Source of the DNA: Lachnospiraceae bacterium
GTDB taxonomy: Bacteria; Bacillota; Clostridia; Lachnospirales; Lachnospiraceae
DNA length: 64,000 nt
NCBI GenBank assembly: GCA_017468395.1
Contig: JAFUIR010000015.1
Location: 1 to 64,000, forward strand
Direction: 5' to 3'
The translations under genes and the position numbers were made by a program. This document shows positions 34,903 through 43,965 of this stretch, one piece after another. The notes below the pieces were generated by a model that had not been told where the DNA came from, searched no databases, and saw nothing but the letters and a program-made list of their open reading frames with translations. Numbering within the stretch: position 1 is the first letter of the stretch; each line of letters starts with the position of its first letter.

Positions 34903-36044
34903 AAAACACTCTCTCCACTTCTTTTCAAAGCTTTTTCTGCTCTGTTTTTTGCTACGTTTCCCCTTAATCTTCCAAGCCGCAGACGAAACAACGACGCCAC
35001 CACTTCTTTCAGCATCTTTTCGCTCTTTTCATCTACTTCGTGCAAAGCCTCTACCACTGCTTTTAAGTTCTTTCTCCAATTTCTGGCAAAATCATTTAAA
35101 TCTTCTGCTTCCGTTGCCAAAACCACCTGATAAAGTGTATCTACAAAGGCCTTTAACTCTTTTTCCTCAAGTCCCAAAATCCACTCGTTAATCACGATAT
35201 TGGATTTTATTCTGCTGCGGTAAATCCCTTCCACATATACAAAACTTCCATCCACCACAAGCCAGGTGTAAGGGTCATGTTGAAACAGCCCAAAAGCCTT
35301 ACTTTCCACTACCCGGTAATCTGCTCCGTCTTCAAAAATCATACCTACCACCGAAGATTGGGGCAAAATCTTTATAATCCGCTGCACCACTTTGTCATAA
35401 CCACATTTTTCGCGCACTTCCGGTCTGAATCCCGGACCATCCATGTTATAAATCTTGAGGATACGCTCCTGTACATAGGGATGACAGTTCATAGCTGCAT
35501 ATACTGCCAGATTGCCACCTTTTGAATGTCCGCCTATATAAAAAGCCCGGTGAAAACGGCTACTAACCATATTTAAATATTTTACACTATATTCCTGCGC
35601 AGGGATAGGGGAAAGATACGCCATATTGAAGTCTTCTTTCCACCCCACCAAAGTTTCGTCCGTTCCCCGGTATGCCACATAAATGGTTCCGTCCTCCAGA
35701 ATAAATGTAACCGCTGCAAACTGTGTTTCCCACTGGGTCTGCACAATATTTACATAACAGTTAATTTTCATATTACCATATCTCCGGCTTTTTTGCATCG
35801 CCTCAAATAATGCCCGGTTTTGTTTTTCGTAGCGCTCATCGGTAAACAACCTATCAAACTGTTCATGCTCCATTAGTTGTTGCAATGATACCGAAGATTT
35901 GTTTTCTGTTACATATGGAACAAGCCCATCGAATTTCAAGTAACTGAACTGGCATAAGACCAGACTGTCAACATCATTCATGGGCTCATTCATAAAAGTA
36001 TTATTTCCGTATTCTTTTACATATTTGATAATAGTATTAGCCAT
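34899..36044 (-). CDS. Mbeg1-like (DUF2974) alpha/beta hydrolase
   Basis: A 381-residue protein of the Mbeg1-like/DUF2974 family. The N-terminus NEPMNDVDSLVLCQFSYLKF is typical, YVAYRGTDETLVGWKEDFNM is the conserved core, and FYIGGHSKGGNLAVYAAM holds the nucleophile serine of a lipase-like fold. The C-terminal 90 residues are helical and basic. The physiological substrate of the family is not known. It lies in a glycan operon (aldolase, this gene, GH95, GH27-SGNH) with translational coupling to GH95, which hints at acyl-ester removal, though this is inference. Confidence 0.88.
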   Translation of the reverse strand: MANTIIKYVKEYGNNTFMNEPMNDVDSLVLCQFSYLKFDGLVPYVTENKSSVSLQQLMEHEQFDRLFTDERYEKQNRALFEAMQKSRRYGNMKINCYVNIVQTQWETQFAAVTFILEDGTIYVAYRGTDETLVGWKEDFNMAYLSPIPAQEYSVKYLNMVSSRFHRAFYIGGHSKGGNLAVYAAMNCHPYVQERILKIYNMDGPGFRPEVREKCGYDKVVQRIIKILPQSSVVGMIFEDGADYRVVESKAFGLFQHDPYTWLVVDGSFVYVEGIYRSRIKSNIVINEWILGLEEKELKAFVDTLYQVVLATEAEDLNDFARNWRKNLKAVVEALHEVDEKSEKMLKEVVASLFRLRLGRLRGNVAKNRAEKALKRSGESVL

Positions 36045-36109
36045 GTGCAGAATTCTCCTTCCGCTTTATTTTCCCCAGCCTCATACTATTTCAAACATTT
36101 TTCTGCTGA

Positions 36110-36763
36110 TTATTCGCCGAATACTGCCTTGTAATCTGCCTGGAATTTTTCAATACCTGCATCTGTCAAAGGATGCTTTGTCATCTGCACGATTACACCG
36201 TAAGGAACGGTAGCAATATCTGCACCTGCAAGTGCACAGTCAGTTACATGGATAGGATTACGAACGCTTGCTGCGATAATCTGGGTATCCAAATCTGTTA
36301 CTGCGAACATATCAGAAATTTCACGAATCAAATCAACACCTCTCTGGCTGATGTCATCCAAACGGCCAAGGAAAGGAGATACATATGTAGCGCCTGCTCT
36401 TGCTGCAAGAAGTGCCTGGTTAGCGCTGAAAATCAATGTAACATTTGTTTTAATACCTTCACTGCTCAGTACTTTACAAGCCTTCAGCCCTTCAACTGTC
36501 ATGGGAATTTTAACTACCATATTGGGATGGATAGCTGCGATTTCTCTACCTTCTTTAATCATTCCTTCTGCATCTACGGTAGTTGCTTTAACTTCACCGC
36601 TGATAGGACCATCTACGATAGAAGCAATTTCAGCGATTACCTGATTGAAATCTCTTCCTTCTTTTGCAATCAGGGAAGGGTTGGTTGTTACGCCACAAAT
36701 AACTCCCATGTCATTAGCTTTTTTGATGTCTTCAACGTTTGCTGTGTCAATAAAAAATCTCAT
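36110..36763 (-). CDS. fsa: Transaldolase-like fructose-6-phosphate aldolase
   Basis: A 217-residue member of the small transaldolase/FSA family. [20 protein letters not shown] opens the barrel, [15 protein letters not shown] follows, the Schiff-base lysine is Lys85 in MVVKIPMT, and [16 protein letters not shown] completes the site. Length is that of FSA and of short TalB-like transaldolases, so the reaction may be F6P cleavage or dihydroxyacetone transfer. It is the first gene after a good promoter at 36815-36843, leading into the glycan genes. Confidence 0.88.
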   Translation of the reverse strand: MRFFIDTANVEDIKKANDMGVICGVTTNPSLIAKEGRDFNQVIAEIASIVDGPISGEVKATTVDAEGMIKEGREIAAIHPNMVVKIPMTVEGLKACKVLSSEGIKTNVTLIFSANQALLAARAGATYVSPFLGRLDDISQRGVDLIREISDMFAVTDLDTQIIAASVRNPIHVTDCALAGADIATVPYGVIVQMTKHPLTDAGIEKFQADYKAVFGE

Positions 36764-36814
36764 ATTCGTTCTCCTCTTTTCTATTTCTTATGAATAGTTT
36801 TTTCAATCAATGTC

Positions 36815-36843
36815 ATTATAATGCAATTTTTGTTACTTGTCAC
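36815..36843 (-). promoter_or_regulatory. Promoter of the fsa-Mbeg1-GH95-GH27 transcript
   Basis: On the minus strand GTGACA (36843-36838), 17 bases, TATAAT (36820-36815). The fsa ATG follows 52 bases downstream. Confidence 0.7.
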
Positions 36844-36878
36844 TTCACATATTGCTATTGTTTGGTCAAAAAACAATA

Positions 36879-36906
36879 AAAACTTCCGCTTGGCTTCGGA
36901 AGTTTT
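36879..36906 (-). terminator. Terminator of the small XRE gene
   Basis: AAAACTTCCG pairs with CGGAAGTTTT and overlaps the stop of the XRE gene; a T-rich tract follows on the minus strand. Confidence 0.75.
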
Positions 36907-37243
36907 ATTCTATGGTCCTAATCAATTTATTGGTAAATTTCCAAACATTTTCGATGAAAATATTTCTCTGTTGTACCTCACAATTTGCAAGATATGTTTC
37001 CACATCAAATTCTTCTGCCACCCTTCCGGTAATCAGATATGTGGGTTCGATTCCAAACTTTTCAAACAATACGGACATCTTGTCGATAGGAAAACCGACT
37101 GTTCCCAATTCATATTTTCTGTAATGCTCCTCTGACACTTCTAAGATTGCCGCAAAATCTGCCTGTCTATAGCCTAATCTCTTTCTCGCATCTTGCAGCC
37201 TTTGCCCCACTTGAACATTAAGATCCTTCTTTTTATTACGCAT
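36905..37243 (-). CDS. Small XRE family regulator
   Basis: A 112-residue DNA-binding protein: VGQRLQDARKRLGYRQADFA then ILEVSEEHYRKYELGTVGFP forms the helix-turn-helix, followed by SVLFEKFGIEPTYLITGRVA and a short C-terminal helix. The ATG at 37243 is favoured with GGAGAG seven bases upstream; a GTG five codons earlier is possible. It stands alone with its own terminator and no neighbouring target is obvious. Confidence 0.8.
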   Translation of the reverse strand: MRNKKKDLNVQVGQRLQDARKRLGYRQADFAAILEVSEEHYRKYELGTVGFPIDKMSVLFEKFGIEPTYLITGRVAEEFDVETYLANCEVQQRNIFIENVWKFTNKLIRTIE

Positions 37244-37386
37244 GCCTCTTCTCTCCACGGATAAACGAATAGTTTAGTCGTTCCCTTTATATGATATAAT
37301 CATACCAATCAAATCAGAGAAGATACAGAGCGTTATAAAACTTCGTTTCGGGCGTGTTTTGCTCTGTCAGGCCTTCTATTATAAAA

Positions 37387-37428
37387 ACACTCCAAATGGT
37401 AAAGAACATTCTCTTCCATTTGAAGTGT
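37387..37428 (-). terminator. Terminator of the Cthe_2159-like lipoprotein gene
   Basis: ACACTCCAAATGG pairs with CCATTTGAAGTGT (one mismatch), with T-rich flanks on both strands. It begins 26 bases after the stop. Confidence 0.7.
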
Positions 37429-37453
37429 ATTTTTCAAAACTCCTATTGCTATA

Positions 37454-39103
37454 CTACATAGTCCCAGAAACACCATTAAAGTAGTTTCCGCCTGCAGTAA
37501 TGGTAAACTCCTTAGACAGTTCACCTGTTGCCTGATTCATTGGACCTCTGCCGCCAAATCCGCCTCTACCGGCCTGTGCTCCTTCGGGTATTTCAGGCAT
37601 TTCACCCGGCATCATTTCTTCCGGCATTTCGGGCATCTCGCCCGGTGTCATTCCTTCCGGTATTTCAGGCATTTCGCCCTCCGGCATCTCGCCAGGAGTC
37701 ATCCCTTCCGGCATCATTGGTCGCTGGCCTTCTTCAAGTTTAAAATCGCCATCTTTTCCACCGAAATTCATACCGCCCATACCGCCGCCGAATCCCCGAC
37801 CTTGGTTTCCTGACGCACCGGCATACTGCTCACCGTCAATCCAAAGAGTGTACGTTCCTTCTTTCAGAAAATCACCAGAAACAATCAAGTAACTGTAATC
37901 ATTTACGGTCGCCCATTTTCCTACCTCTTTGTCATCTGCGTCCTTTAAAATAATATCTTTCCCGCCGTTCTGTCCGGAAGAAAAACTGAACACGGCGTAA
38001 TTCTGCTGACTTTCTCCAATGCGGTCAAGCATATTTCCGGTTGCCACAACCGTTCCTCCGTTAATGTGGATTCCCATGTCAGAGTCAATCCCCGCATCCC
38101 CGCTGAATCCGCAGGCATAAGACACCACCGTACCACCGTTGATTACCAGCCAGCCGTTGGAATCAATGCCATCGCCTTCGCCCGTGGAACCATCCACTGC
38201 AATCTCTAAAGTACCTCCGTTCACTGTAGTTACGGAAACACCGTCTTCATTGGTATTAATACCATCATTTCCGGATGTGATTTTGATGTTACCACCGTTA
38301 ATTGTCAAATGCAATTCTGAATCCAATCCCTCATTTTTTGCATTAATTTCCAGCACACCGGTTCCTTCTTCATCGCCGTTTACGTTCATGGACATTTTGG
38401 AATAAAATGCCGCATCATATTTATGGAGTTTCTTGCTGTCTACAACCTCTGTACCATCTTCACTCAGTTCATAAGATTTATAAATTCTCGCCACATAAGA
38501 ACCATTTACTGTATTGTATGTGCCATCTGCAATAAGTACATTGGCACCTGCCGCCGATGTATCCACATCCTTAGTCGGATTATCCTTATCGTCTCCGGAA
38601 CATTCATATACATTATAGAAAATTACTGCCGGCGCCACGCTGCAAGTAATCTCTGCATTATTCATAATCAGTGTTACCACCGCCTGCGGATCTTCCTTGG
38701 CATCTTTACCAAGGTCAACGGCAATCTGCCCTGCCGACAAAGTACCTGTCACTGCATAAGTGCCGGGTTTTGTGATATGCACCACAGTATGTTTATCCGC
38801 TTCTGACTGGGTATGTTCATCCTTCTCTTCGCCTTCGCCATAGGTAAAACCTTGACCTGCCAAATAGAACACAATATCCTTTGCCACATACACCGGGGCC
38901 GACGCATCTTCAGAAACAGCCTCGCCGTCCACCGTAATACCCTCATCGGACAATGCGATTTCTGTCACTCCCTCAAAAACTTTAGGCTTTGCCTCTTCTT
39001 TCAGCACACCGCTTCCCACTTGAGAGTATCCGCTCTCTTTACATCCTGCGAGCATGCCCATAATACACAGACAGACTATGACAATTTTCATATTTTTTTT
39101 CAT
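37454..39103 (-). CDS. Carbohydrate-binding lipoprotein (Cthe_2159-like beta-helix)
   Basis: A 549-residue lipoprotein: KIVIVCLCIMGMLAGCKES is signal plus lipobox. Residues about 60-400 contain repeated NGGT/NGGN turns and Asn/Asp ladders (LTINGGNIKITSGNDGINTN, LVINGGTVVSYACGFSG, IHINGGTVVATG), the pattern of the Cthe_2159/DUF4353 right-handed beta-helix that binds acidic polysaccharides with calcium. The C-terminal tail is a Met/Pro/Glu-Gly repeat (PEGMTPGEMPEGEMPEIPEG) plus a Gly-rich segment. Start at 39103 is preferred (GAGAGGG seven bases upstream); 39109 is the alternative. It probably displays a pectin-like glycan binder on the surface, consistent with the nearby uronate pathway. Confidence 0.8.
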   Translation of the reverse strand: MKKNMKIVIVCLCIMGMLAGCKESGYSQVGSGVLKEEAKPKVFEGVTEIALSDEGITVDGEAVSEDASAPVYVAKDIVFYLAGQGFTYGEGEEKDEHTQSEADKHTVVHITKPGTYAVTGTLSAGQIAVDLGKDAKEDPQAVVTLIMNNAEITCSVAPAVIFYNVYECSGDDKDNPTKDVDTSAAGANVLIADGTYNTVNGSYVARIYKSYELSEDGTEVVDSKKLHKYDAAFYSKMSMNVNGDEEGTGVLEINAKNEGLDSELHLTINGGNIKITSGNDGINTNEDGVSVTTVNGGTLEIAVDGSTGEGDGIDSNGWLVINGGTVVSYACGFSGDAGIDSDMGIHINGGTVVATGNMLDRIGESQQNYAVFSFSSGQNGGKDIILKDADDKEVGKWATVNDYSYLIVSGDFLKEGTYTLWIDGEQYAGASGNQGRGFGGGMGGMNFGGKDGDFKLEEGQRPMMPEGMTPGEMPEGEMPEIPEGMTPGEMPEMPEEMMPGEMPEIPEGAQAGRGGFGGRGPMNQATGELSKEFTITAGGNYFNGVSGTM

Positions 39104-39192
39104 GTTCATTCCCTCTCTTGCCTTGCTTCATTTCTTCATTCTAATTCCTGTCTGTGAAAAAAATGTGAACAAGTTAAGGAAATTTTATGAAA

Positions 39193-39876
39193 TTATGCCA
39201 TCACAACTCCCACACATGTTCCGATACAGTCAATTTCATCCAGACGTTTAAATTCAAGGGCGGCTTCACGTCCGTTTACACTTTTCAAAATATAACAATC
39301 ATCTTTTTCAATAAATTGCCTGATATATCCCCGTCCCTCTTTAACAAAAACGCCTCTCTCACCATTCTCCGGAAATCTGTCGGCAATTAAAATTTTATCG
39401 CCTTTACAAAAAACGGGACCATATGCATGACTGGTAATTTGTATGGATGTATATGCTTCTTTATTGGTTGTTTCTATTTCCAGCACTTCATTACTATCAT
39501 AAATGAAACCATCTTTTACTTTTATAGGTGCCAGACATGGAATCTTATGTTTATCCTTACTTTCGCGCTCACTTCTGGCGGTATTGGCTTCATATTTGGA
39601 TACCAACATGATAATACTCTTTCCATGTACGCCACACTTCCGGTAATTTCTGATCAGTGCCTGTTCCTCCGGTGAATAAAGACTTTTTCCCATAAGATAA
39701 TTGACCGATAACTGAAAAACATTTGCTATGCTCATCATTGTTGATACTTTGGGATCAGTTACCTTGCCGTAGTAAATATTGCGCATGGTTTCATAAGGAA
39801 TATTTGCTTGGTCTGCCAATTCCTGCAAAGACATATTTCTCTCATTTAATAACTCTTTTAAAGTTTTACTTAGCAT
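39193..39876 (-). CDS. XRE/S24-like repressor lacking peptidase residues
   Basis: A 227-residue protein with an N-terminal helix-turn-helix (MSLQELADQANIPYETMRNI) and a C-terminal LexA/CI-like S24 fold (about 120-227). The expected nucleophile motif (G-D-S-M-x-P) is replaced by SHAYGP (149-154), so the serine is Ala151. The catalytic lysine position in GYIRQF is Arg186. Self-cleavage should therefore be impossible. The ATG at 39876 follows AAAGGGGAG; the frame is open 17 codons further. It is divergent from a stand-alone Spo0A C-terminal domain gene and probably represses it and itself via the repeat at 39891-39904. Confidence 0.82.
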   Translation of the reverse strand: MLSKTLKELLNERNMSLQELADQANIPYETMRNIYYGKVTDPKVSTMMSIANVFQLSVNYLMGKSLYSPEEQALIRNYRKCGVHGKSIIMLVSKYEANTARSERESKDKHKIPCLAPIKVKDGFIYDSNEVLEIETTNKEAYTSIQITSHAYGPVFCKGDKILIADRFPENGERGVFVKEGRGYIRQFIEKDDCYILKSVNGREAALEFKRLDEIDCIGTCVGVVMA

Positions 39877-39890
39877 ATTTCTCCCCTTTG

Positions 39891-39904
39891 TGTCACAAAT
39901 GACA
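39891..39904. promoter_or_regulatory. Inverted repeat in the divergent regulator region
   Basis: TGTCA-CAAA-TGACA is a perfect inverted repeat 15 bases before the repressor start. A related, less perfect element (TCGACACA and TGTTATCGA) lies at about 39921-39942. Both suit an autoregulatory operator. Confidence 0.55.
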
Positions 39905-40026
39905 TTCTTTATTTCCTCTTTCGACACAAAAAATGTTATCGAAAATATATTTTTTTGTCAATATTTGGGATATGATTTTTTCGTTGGTTTACGAAACTTT
40001 TACAAATAAAGAGGAGAGTTAAATGT

Positions 40027-40398
40027 ATGAAAGAGACTGATGGTCCCAGTGAGATTTATGACGCAAGAGAAATTCAAGATGTACTTCTGAGCATAGGCGT
40101 TCCTGCAAACCTTTCGGGGTTCAAGTACATCACCTACGCCGTGCAACTTATTTTAGCCAATCCGGAAGAATCTACTATTAAGATAGTAGATGGGCTATAC
40201 GCAGATGTAGGACGAAAATACGCCACAAAATCCACAAGAGTAGAACGTTGTATCCGTCACGCAATCGTAACAACCTGGCAGCGGGGCAACGTGGAATACA
40301 TCAACTACTTATTTAAAAGTAGCATAAATCCTAAACGTGGTAATCCCACAAACACGCAATTTCTTATGAGACTATATTATTATTTTGCAACCAAATAA
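40027..40398 (+). CDS. Stand-alone Spo0A C-terminal DNA-binding domain protein
   Basis: A 123-residue protein that matches only the effector domain of Spo0A: IQDVLLSIGVPANLSGFKYI, then the recognition helix region YATKSTRVERCIRHAIVTTW (65-84) and NPKRGNPTNTQFL. The phosphorylated receiver domain (about 120 residues) is absent. Start at 40027 follows GAGGAGAG. It could bind 0A-box-like DNA without phosphorylation control, or compete with Spo0A. It is divergent from the LexA-like repressor, which probably controls it. Confidence 0.88.
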   Translation: MKETDGPSEIYDAREIQDVLLSIGVPANLSGFKYITYAVQLILANPEESTIKIVDGLYADVGRKYATKSTRVERCIRHAIVTTWQRGNVEYINYLFKSSINPKRGNPTNTQFLMRLYYYFATK

Positions 40399-40420
40399 AC
40401 CAACAAAAAATTTAAAAAAC

Positions 40421-40454
40421 AGAAGCCCTTATGAGTGTATCATAAAGGCTTCTT
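40421..40454. terminator. Bidirectional terminator
   Basis: GAAGCCCTTATGA pairs with TCATAAAGGCTTC (one mismatch) and is followed by TTTCTTATT. It is shared by the Spo0A-domain gene and the convergent MCP-PilZ gene. Confidence 0.8.
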
Positions 40455-40466
40455 TCTTATTATTCA

Positions 40467-42551
40467 CTATTCAAAATAATGTTTTTTAACATATTCCAAA
40501 ACATCTTCACGTTCTTCCAACATACGGCATCCTACAATATACTGACCGTTGTTATCTGTCACACGGATGATGCAACCCTTCATTTCAGAGAGCGCTTCTG
40601 ACTCAAAATTCTGAATCTTCATTGTCACGTTTTCACCCTTGGCATTTTTTAACACCTCGTCATAGGAAGCAAATGCGAAACCGCCTGCACTGATATTAAC
40701 TGTTCTACCGCTAACAGTCACACCCTTTTCTCTCAACGTCAATGTGCAGGAATTAGATATAGGCATACGGGGATGTTTTCTACGGTTCACTACTTTGGGA
40801 TTACCTTGTGTAACAATCTTAACCCATTTATTTCCTTCGGAATGCACTTTAATATCATCCCAAAAATATAACTCATTTTCTACTACAATATTCAGGGAAC
40901 ATTTATCTGTTTTATGTACGCTTACTTCTTCAAAAAGATTTGCTACAACAGTATCTTCTGCCGCTTCTGCAACATGTCCTTTATATTCGTTTCGTCCGCT
41001 TGCATTTGCCACTGTCAAAGTTAAGAACATACCGGCCTGCACGTCTTTCACGCCCATAAAACCGCCTGCTCCCAGTTCTTCAACCAGTTTTCCCACAACA
41101 TTCTCAATGCTGACGACATTTGCAGAAGTTTCTTCGTACTTACTTCTCATGACTTTTGTATTTTCATCTGCATCTGCAATACTCTCAGTCATCAAGTGCA
41201 TAACTTCTGTTACCTGCTGCATGTTATCCACCATGTTTCTGTTGGATTTCTCCACTTCCTGCATGGCTTCGTCCACAACCTGAATGTTTTCACCCAGTTT
41301 AATGGAATCCTGTGTAATATTGGTTACACTTTCATTTGCCTGTACTACATTATTCAAAGTAGTATTAATAAGTACCAGCGTCTTGGAAATAGATTTCATC
41401 ATCTTATCGGAAGTTTCTTCCAAATGGGTAAGTGCATCCATAATACTGGTGGAAGAATCCTTGGTTCCGGTACTGAGTTCACGGATTTGGTCTGCAACTA
41501 CCGCAAAGCCTTTTCCGGCCTCTCCTGCTCTGGCTGCTTCAATAGAGGCATTCAATGCAAGCAGGTTGGTCTGGCTTGTAATCTTTTCGATTGTACCGGT
41601 TTCTTCTTTAACCATATCAAATTCATTTCTGAATTCCTGCAATATCTGTTCAACTTCAGAAGACAACTGTGCCATCTCGTTTGTGGACTGTACCACTTTT
41701 TCAAGTTGGGCAGAACTGGTCTTTGCATTTGATACGGACTGCTGCATCAGTACCACGATTTCCTGGATTAGATTTGCAGCATTTTCAACCTGCATATTAA
41801 TGCTCCGGGTCATTTCCATAGAGGAATCGGTCTTATCCCTAAGAACCCCATTGTTCGTAGTAAGTTGTGCCATACTGTCCACAACATTGTTTGCACTTTG
41901 CATGTTTTCTTCCGCCAACTCACGGACAACCGTTACGCCGTCTACAATAGAGTTACTTGCACCCTTTACGCTCTCAATGGTTTTTACTACTTTATTTAAG
42001 TTTCCTTCCACGGAGGAAAGCAATGCCTGTTCGGATTTTGTAAGGTAAATCTGTGCCATAATATAACTTACATAGCACAAAATGGTGCAGGCAAGTTGTA
42101 CTTCAAAATCTGTTACCGTAGTAGCAGTCTTCTGTCCTGTTACCAAAATTCTCACAAAATTGGCAATAACCACAAGAATATTAGCTCCACACAATCGAAT
42201 CAAAAGTCCCCTATCCTTGTACAAAATAATCATACCTGCAACCGGAAATACATAGGTAAAAGTAATGGCTGAATCTGCCGTAAACAGCACAAATGCAAAG
42301 AAGATACCATATCCGATAGCAATAATCTCTTTAAACAATCTGGTATGAGCACCTCTGATTTTCATCAAAAGAATTCCCAGCACAATCGGCGCCCACCCCA
42401 AGAACAGGAAGATTGCATAAAAAAGTATTTCCTTTTTTCCCATAAGTACTTCCACTGCATACGCAATGGTTAATACCGAAGTTATTGCAATCCAAATTCC
42501 GAGAGCCAATTTATTGGCAAGAGCTTGAAATTTTTTCTCATTGTATTCCAT
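40467..42551 (-). CDS. Membrane MCP signalling domain with C-terminal PilZ
   Basis: A 694-residue protein. Residues about 10-185 hold six hydrophobic segments with no extracytoplasmic ligand domain and no HAMP. A long cytoplasmic coiled coil (about 195-500) carries the MCP signalling tip [19 protein letters not shown], followed by [20 protein letters not shown]. Residues 590-694 are a PilZ domain with the c-di-GMP motif RRKHPR (R591xxxR595) and NISAGG (619-624). It could tie chemotaxis output to c-di-GMP level or membrane state. The ATG at 42551 has CAGGAGG upstream. A diverged paralogue lies at 49829. Confidence 0.92.
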   Translation of the reverse strand: MEYNEKKFQALANKLALGIWIAITSVLTIAYAVEVLMGKKEILFYAIFLFLGWAPIVLGILLMKIRGAHTRLFKEIIAIGYGIFFAFVLFTADSAITFTYVFPVAGMIILYKDRGLLIRLCGANILVVIANFVRILVTGQKTATTVTDFEVQLACTILCYVSYIMAQIYLTKSEQALLSSVEGNLNKVVKTIESVKGASNSIVDGVTVVRELAEENMQSANNVVDSMAQLTTNNGVLRDKTDSSMEMTRSINMQVENAANLIQEIVVLMQQSVSNAKTSSAQLEKVVQSTNEMAQLSSEVEQILQEFRNEFDMVKEETGTIEKITSQTNLLALNASIEAARAGEAGKGFAVVADQIRELSTGTKDSSTSIMDALTHLEETSDKMMKSISKTLVLINTTLNNVVQANESVTNITQDSIKLGENIQVVDEAMQEVEKSNRNMVDNMQQVTEVMHLMTESIADADENTKVMRSKYEETSANVVSIENVVGKLVEELGAGGFMGVKDVQAGMFLTLTVANASGRNEYKGHVAEAAEDTVVANLFEEVSVHKTDKCSLNIVVENELYFWDDIKVHSEGNKWVKIVTQGNPKVVNRRKHPRMPISNSCTLTLREKGVTVSGRTVNISAGGFAFASYDEVLKNAKGENVTMKIQNFESEALSEMKGCIIRVTDNNGQYIVGCRMLEEREDVLEYVKKHYFE

Positions 42552-42648
42552 ACCAATTTCCTCCTGAAAGTATTTCTTAATACATTTTAACACATATTTA
42601 CATTTTACGCATTGTATTTTTACACATTTTTTAATTGAAACAAAAAAA

Positions 42649-43965
42649 TTATTTCAATTTTTTGTTAGGAATCAAAAATATAAATATCAGGGAACTGATA
42701 AGCAGCATAAACGGATAGGTCAAATTAGGAATAATCTGAAAAGCAGACACACTATGTCCTAAGTCCGTAGTCAACGAAATAGCTACCAGCATCTGAGCAC
42801 CGTAAGGAATAACGCCTTGGAAAATACAAGAAAAAGTGTCCAATATAGACGCTGCTTTTCTGGGAGAAATATTATAATCCTGAGCCATTTCCTTGGCAAT
42901 AGGATTTGCCATTACAATGGCTACCGTGTTGTTTGCTGTGGCAATGTCCATAGCACCTACCAAAAGCCCCATTCCCAATTGACCGCTTTTTTTGCCTTTA
43001 AATAGTTTCTTAATCAGTTGAAGTAACGCCGCAAAACCGCCATATTCTTCGATTAAAGCACAAATAGCTGCCACCAAAATAGCCACCATGGAGGTTTCAA
43101 ACATTCCCGAAACACCTGAGCCCATATTGGATAGCAAATTGGTAATTTCCACAGTACCTGTGGCAATCATAATGACAGCACCGCTGACAATACCGATAAG
43201 CAAAACCACAAATACATTAATACCCACAATACCGCCCAAAAGCACTAAAAGATAAGGAATGACCTGCACCAGATTATACTCACCGATTACCGCATCCCCC
43301 ACATCCATACCCACGGTTCTCACCGCATGCACTATAATAGTTGCAAGCGCCGCAGGAAGGGCAATCCCAAAGTTTTCCCTGAACTTGTCCTTCATATCGC
43401 AGCCCTGTCCGTTGCAGGCCGCAATGGTGGTATCTGAAATGAAGGATAAATTATCGCCAAACATGGAACCTCCCACCACAGAACCTACACAAATAGGGAT
43501 ACTAAATCCGGAACTGTCCGCCACCGCCACCGCAATGGGCGTAATCAAAGTAATGGTTCCCACAGAAGTTCCCATGGTAAGAGATACAAAAGCACTTACC
43601 ACAAACAAAACCAGTACCGCATAATTTGCCGGAATAAAAGAGAGCACAAAATAGGCCACACTCTCCGCACTGCTTCTTCCTACCACACCTACGAAAATAC
43701 CTGCCGCCATAAAAATCAGCACCATAGTAACGATATTTTTATCTCCCACGCCCCGGGACATAATTCCAAATTTTTCATCCAGACTTACCTTTGGATTTTG
43801 CATACAAGCTACCAGCAGCGCAATGAGAAACACTACCACGATGGGAATATTGTAAAAACCCATGGATATTTTCAAAACATACTCAAATACGATACCAAGT
43901 CCCAGATAAAGCACCAAAAACACCCCTATGGGCAGCAGCGCCTTATAATTTGCTTTTTTCATCAT
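42649..43965 (-). CDS. NhaC family Na+/H+ antiporter
   Basis: A 438-residue membrane protein with about 11-12 spans. The family motif regions are [40 protein letters not shown] and [15 protein letters not shown], as in NhaC antiporters. It should expel Na+ or exchange an organic ion for protons. The Shine-Dalgarno GGAGG lies within the final codons of the upstream FliB-like gene and the genes abut, so translation is coupled. Confidence 0.9.
   Translation of the reverse strand: MMKKANYKALLPIGVFLVLYLGLGIVFEYVLKISMGFYNIPIVVVFLIALLVACMQNPKVSLDEKFGIMSRGVGDKNIVTMVLIFMAAGIFVGVVGRSSAESVAYFVLSFIPANYAVLVLFVVSAFVSLTMGTSVGTITLITPIAVAVADSSGFSIPICVGSVVGGSMFGDNLSFISDTTIAACNGQGCDMKDKFRENFGIALPAALATIIVHAVRTVGMDVGDAVIGEYNLVQVIPYLLVLLGGIVGINVFVVLLIGIVSGAVIMIATGTVEITNLLSNMGSGVSGMFETSMVAILVAAICALIEEYGGFAALLQLIKKLFKGKKSGQLGMGLLVGAMDIATANNTVAIVMANPIAKEMAQDYNISPRKAASILDTFSCIFQGVIPYGAQMLVAISLTTDLGHSVSAFQIIPNLTYPFMLLISSLIFIFLIPNKKLK

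Noticed and set aside
41284-42048. 254-codon plus-strand frame inside the MCP-PilZ gene
   Set aside because: Antisense shadow of a gene with clear MCP motifs; Ser/Thr/Leu-rich with no ribosome site.
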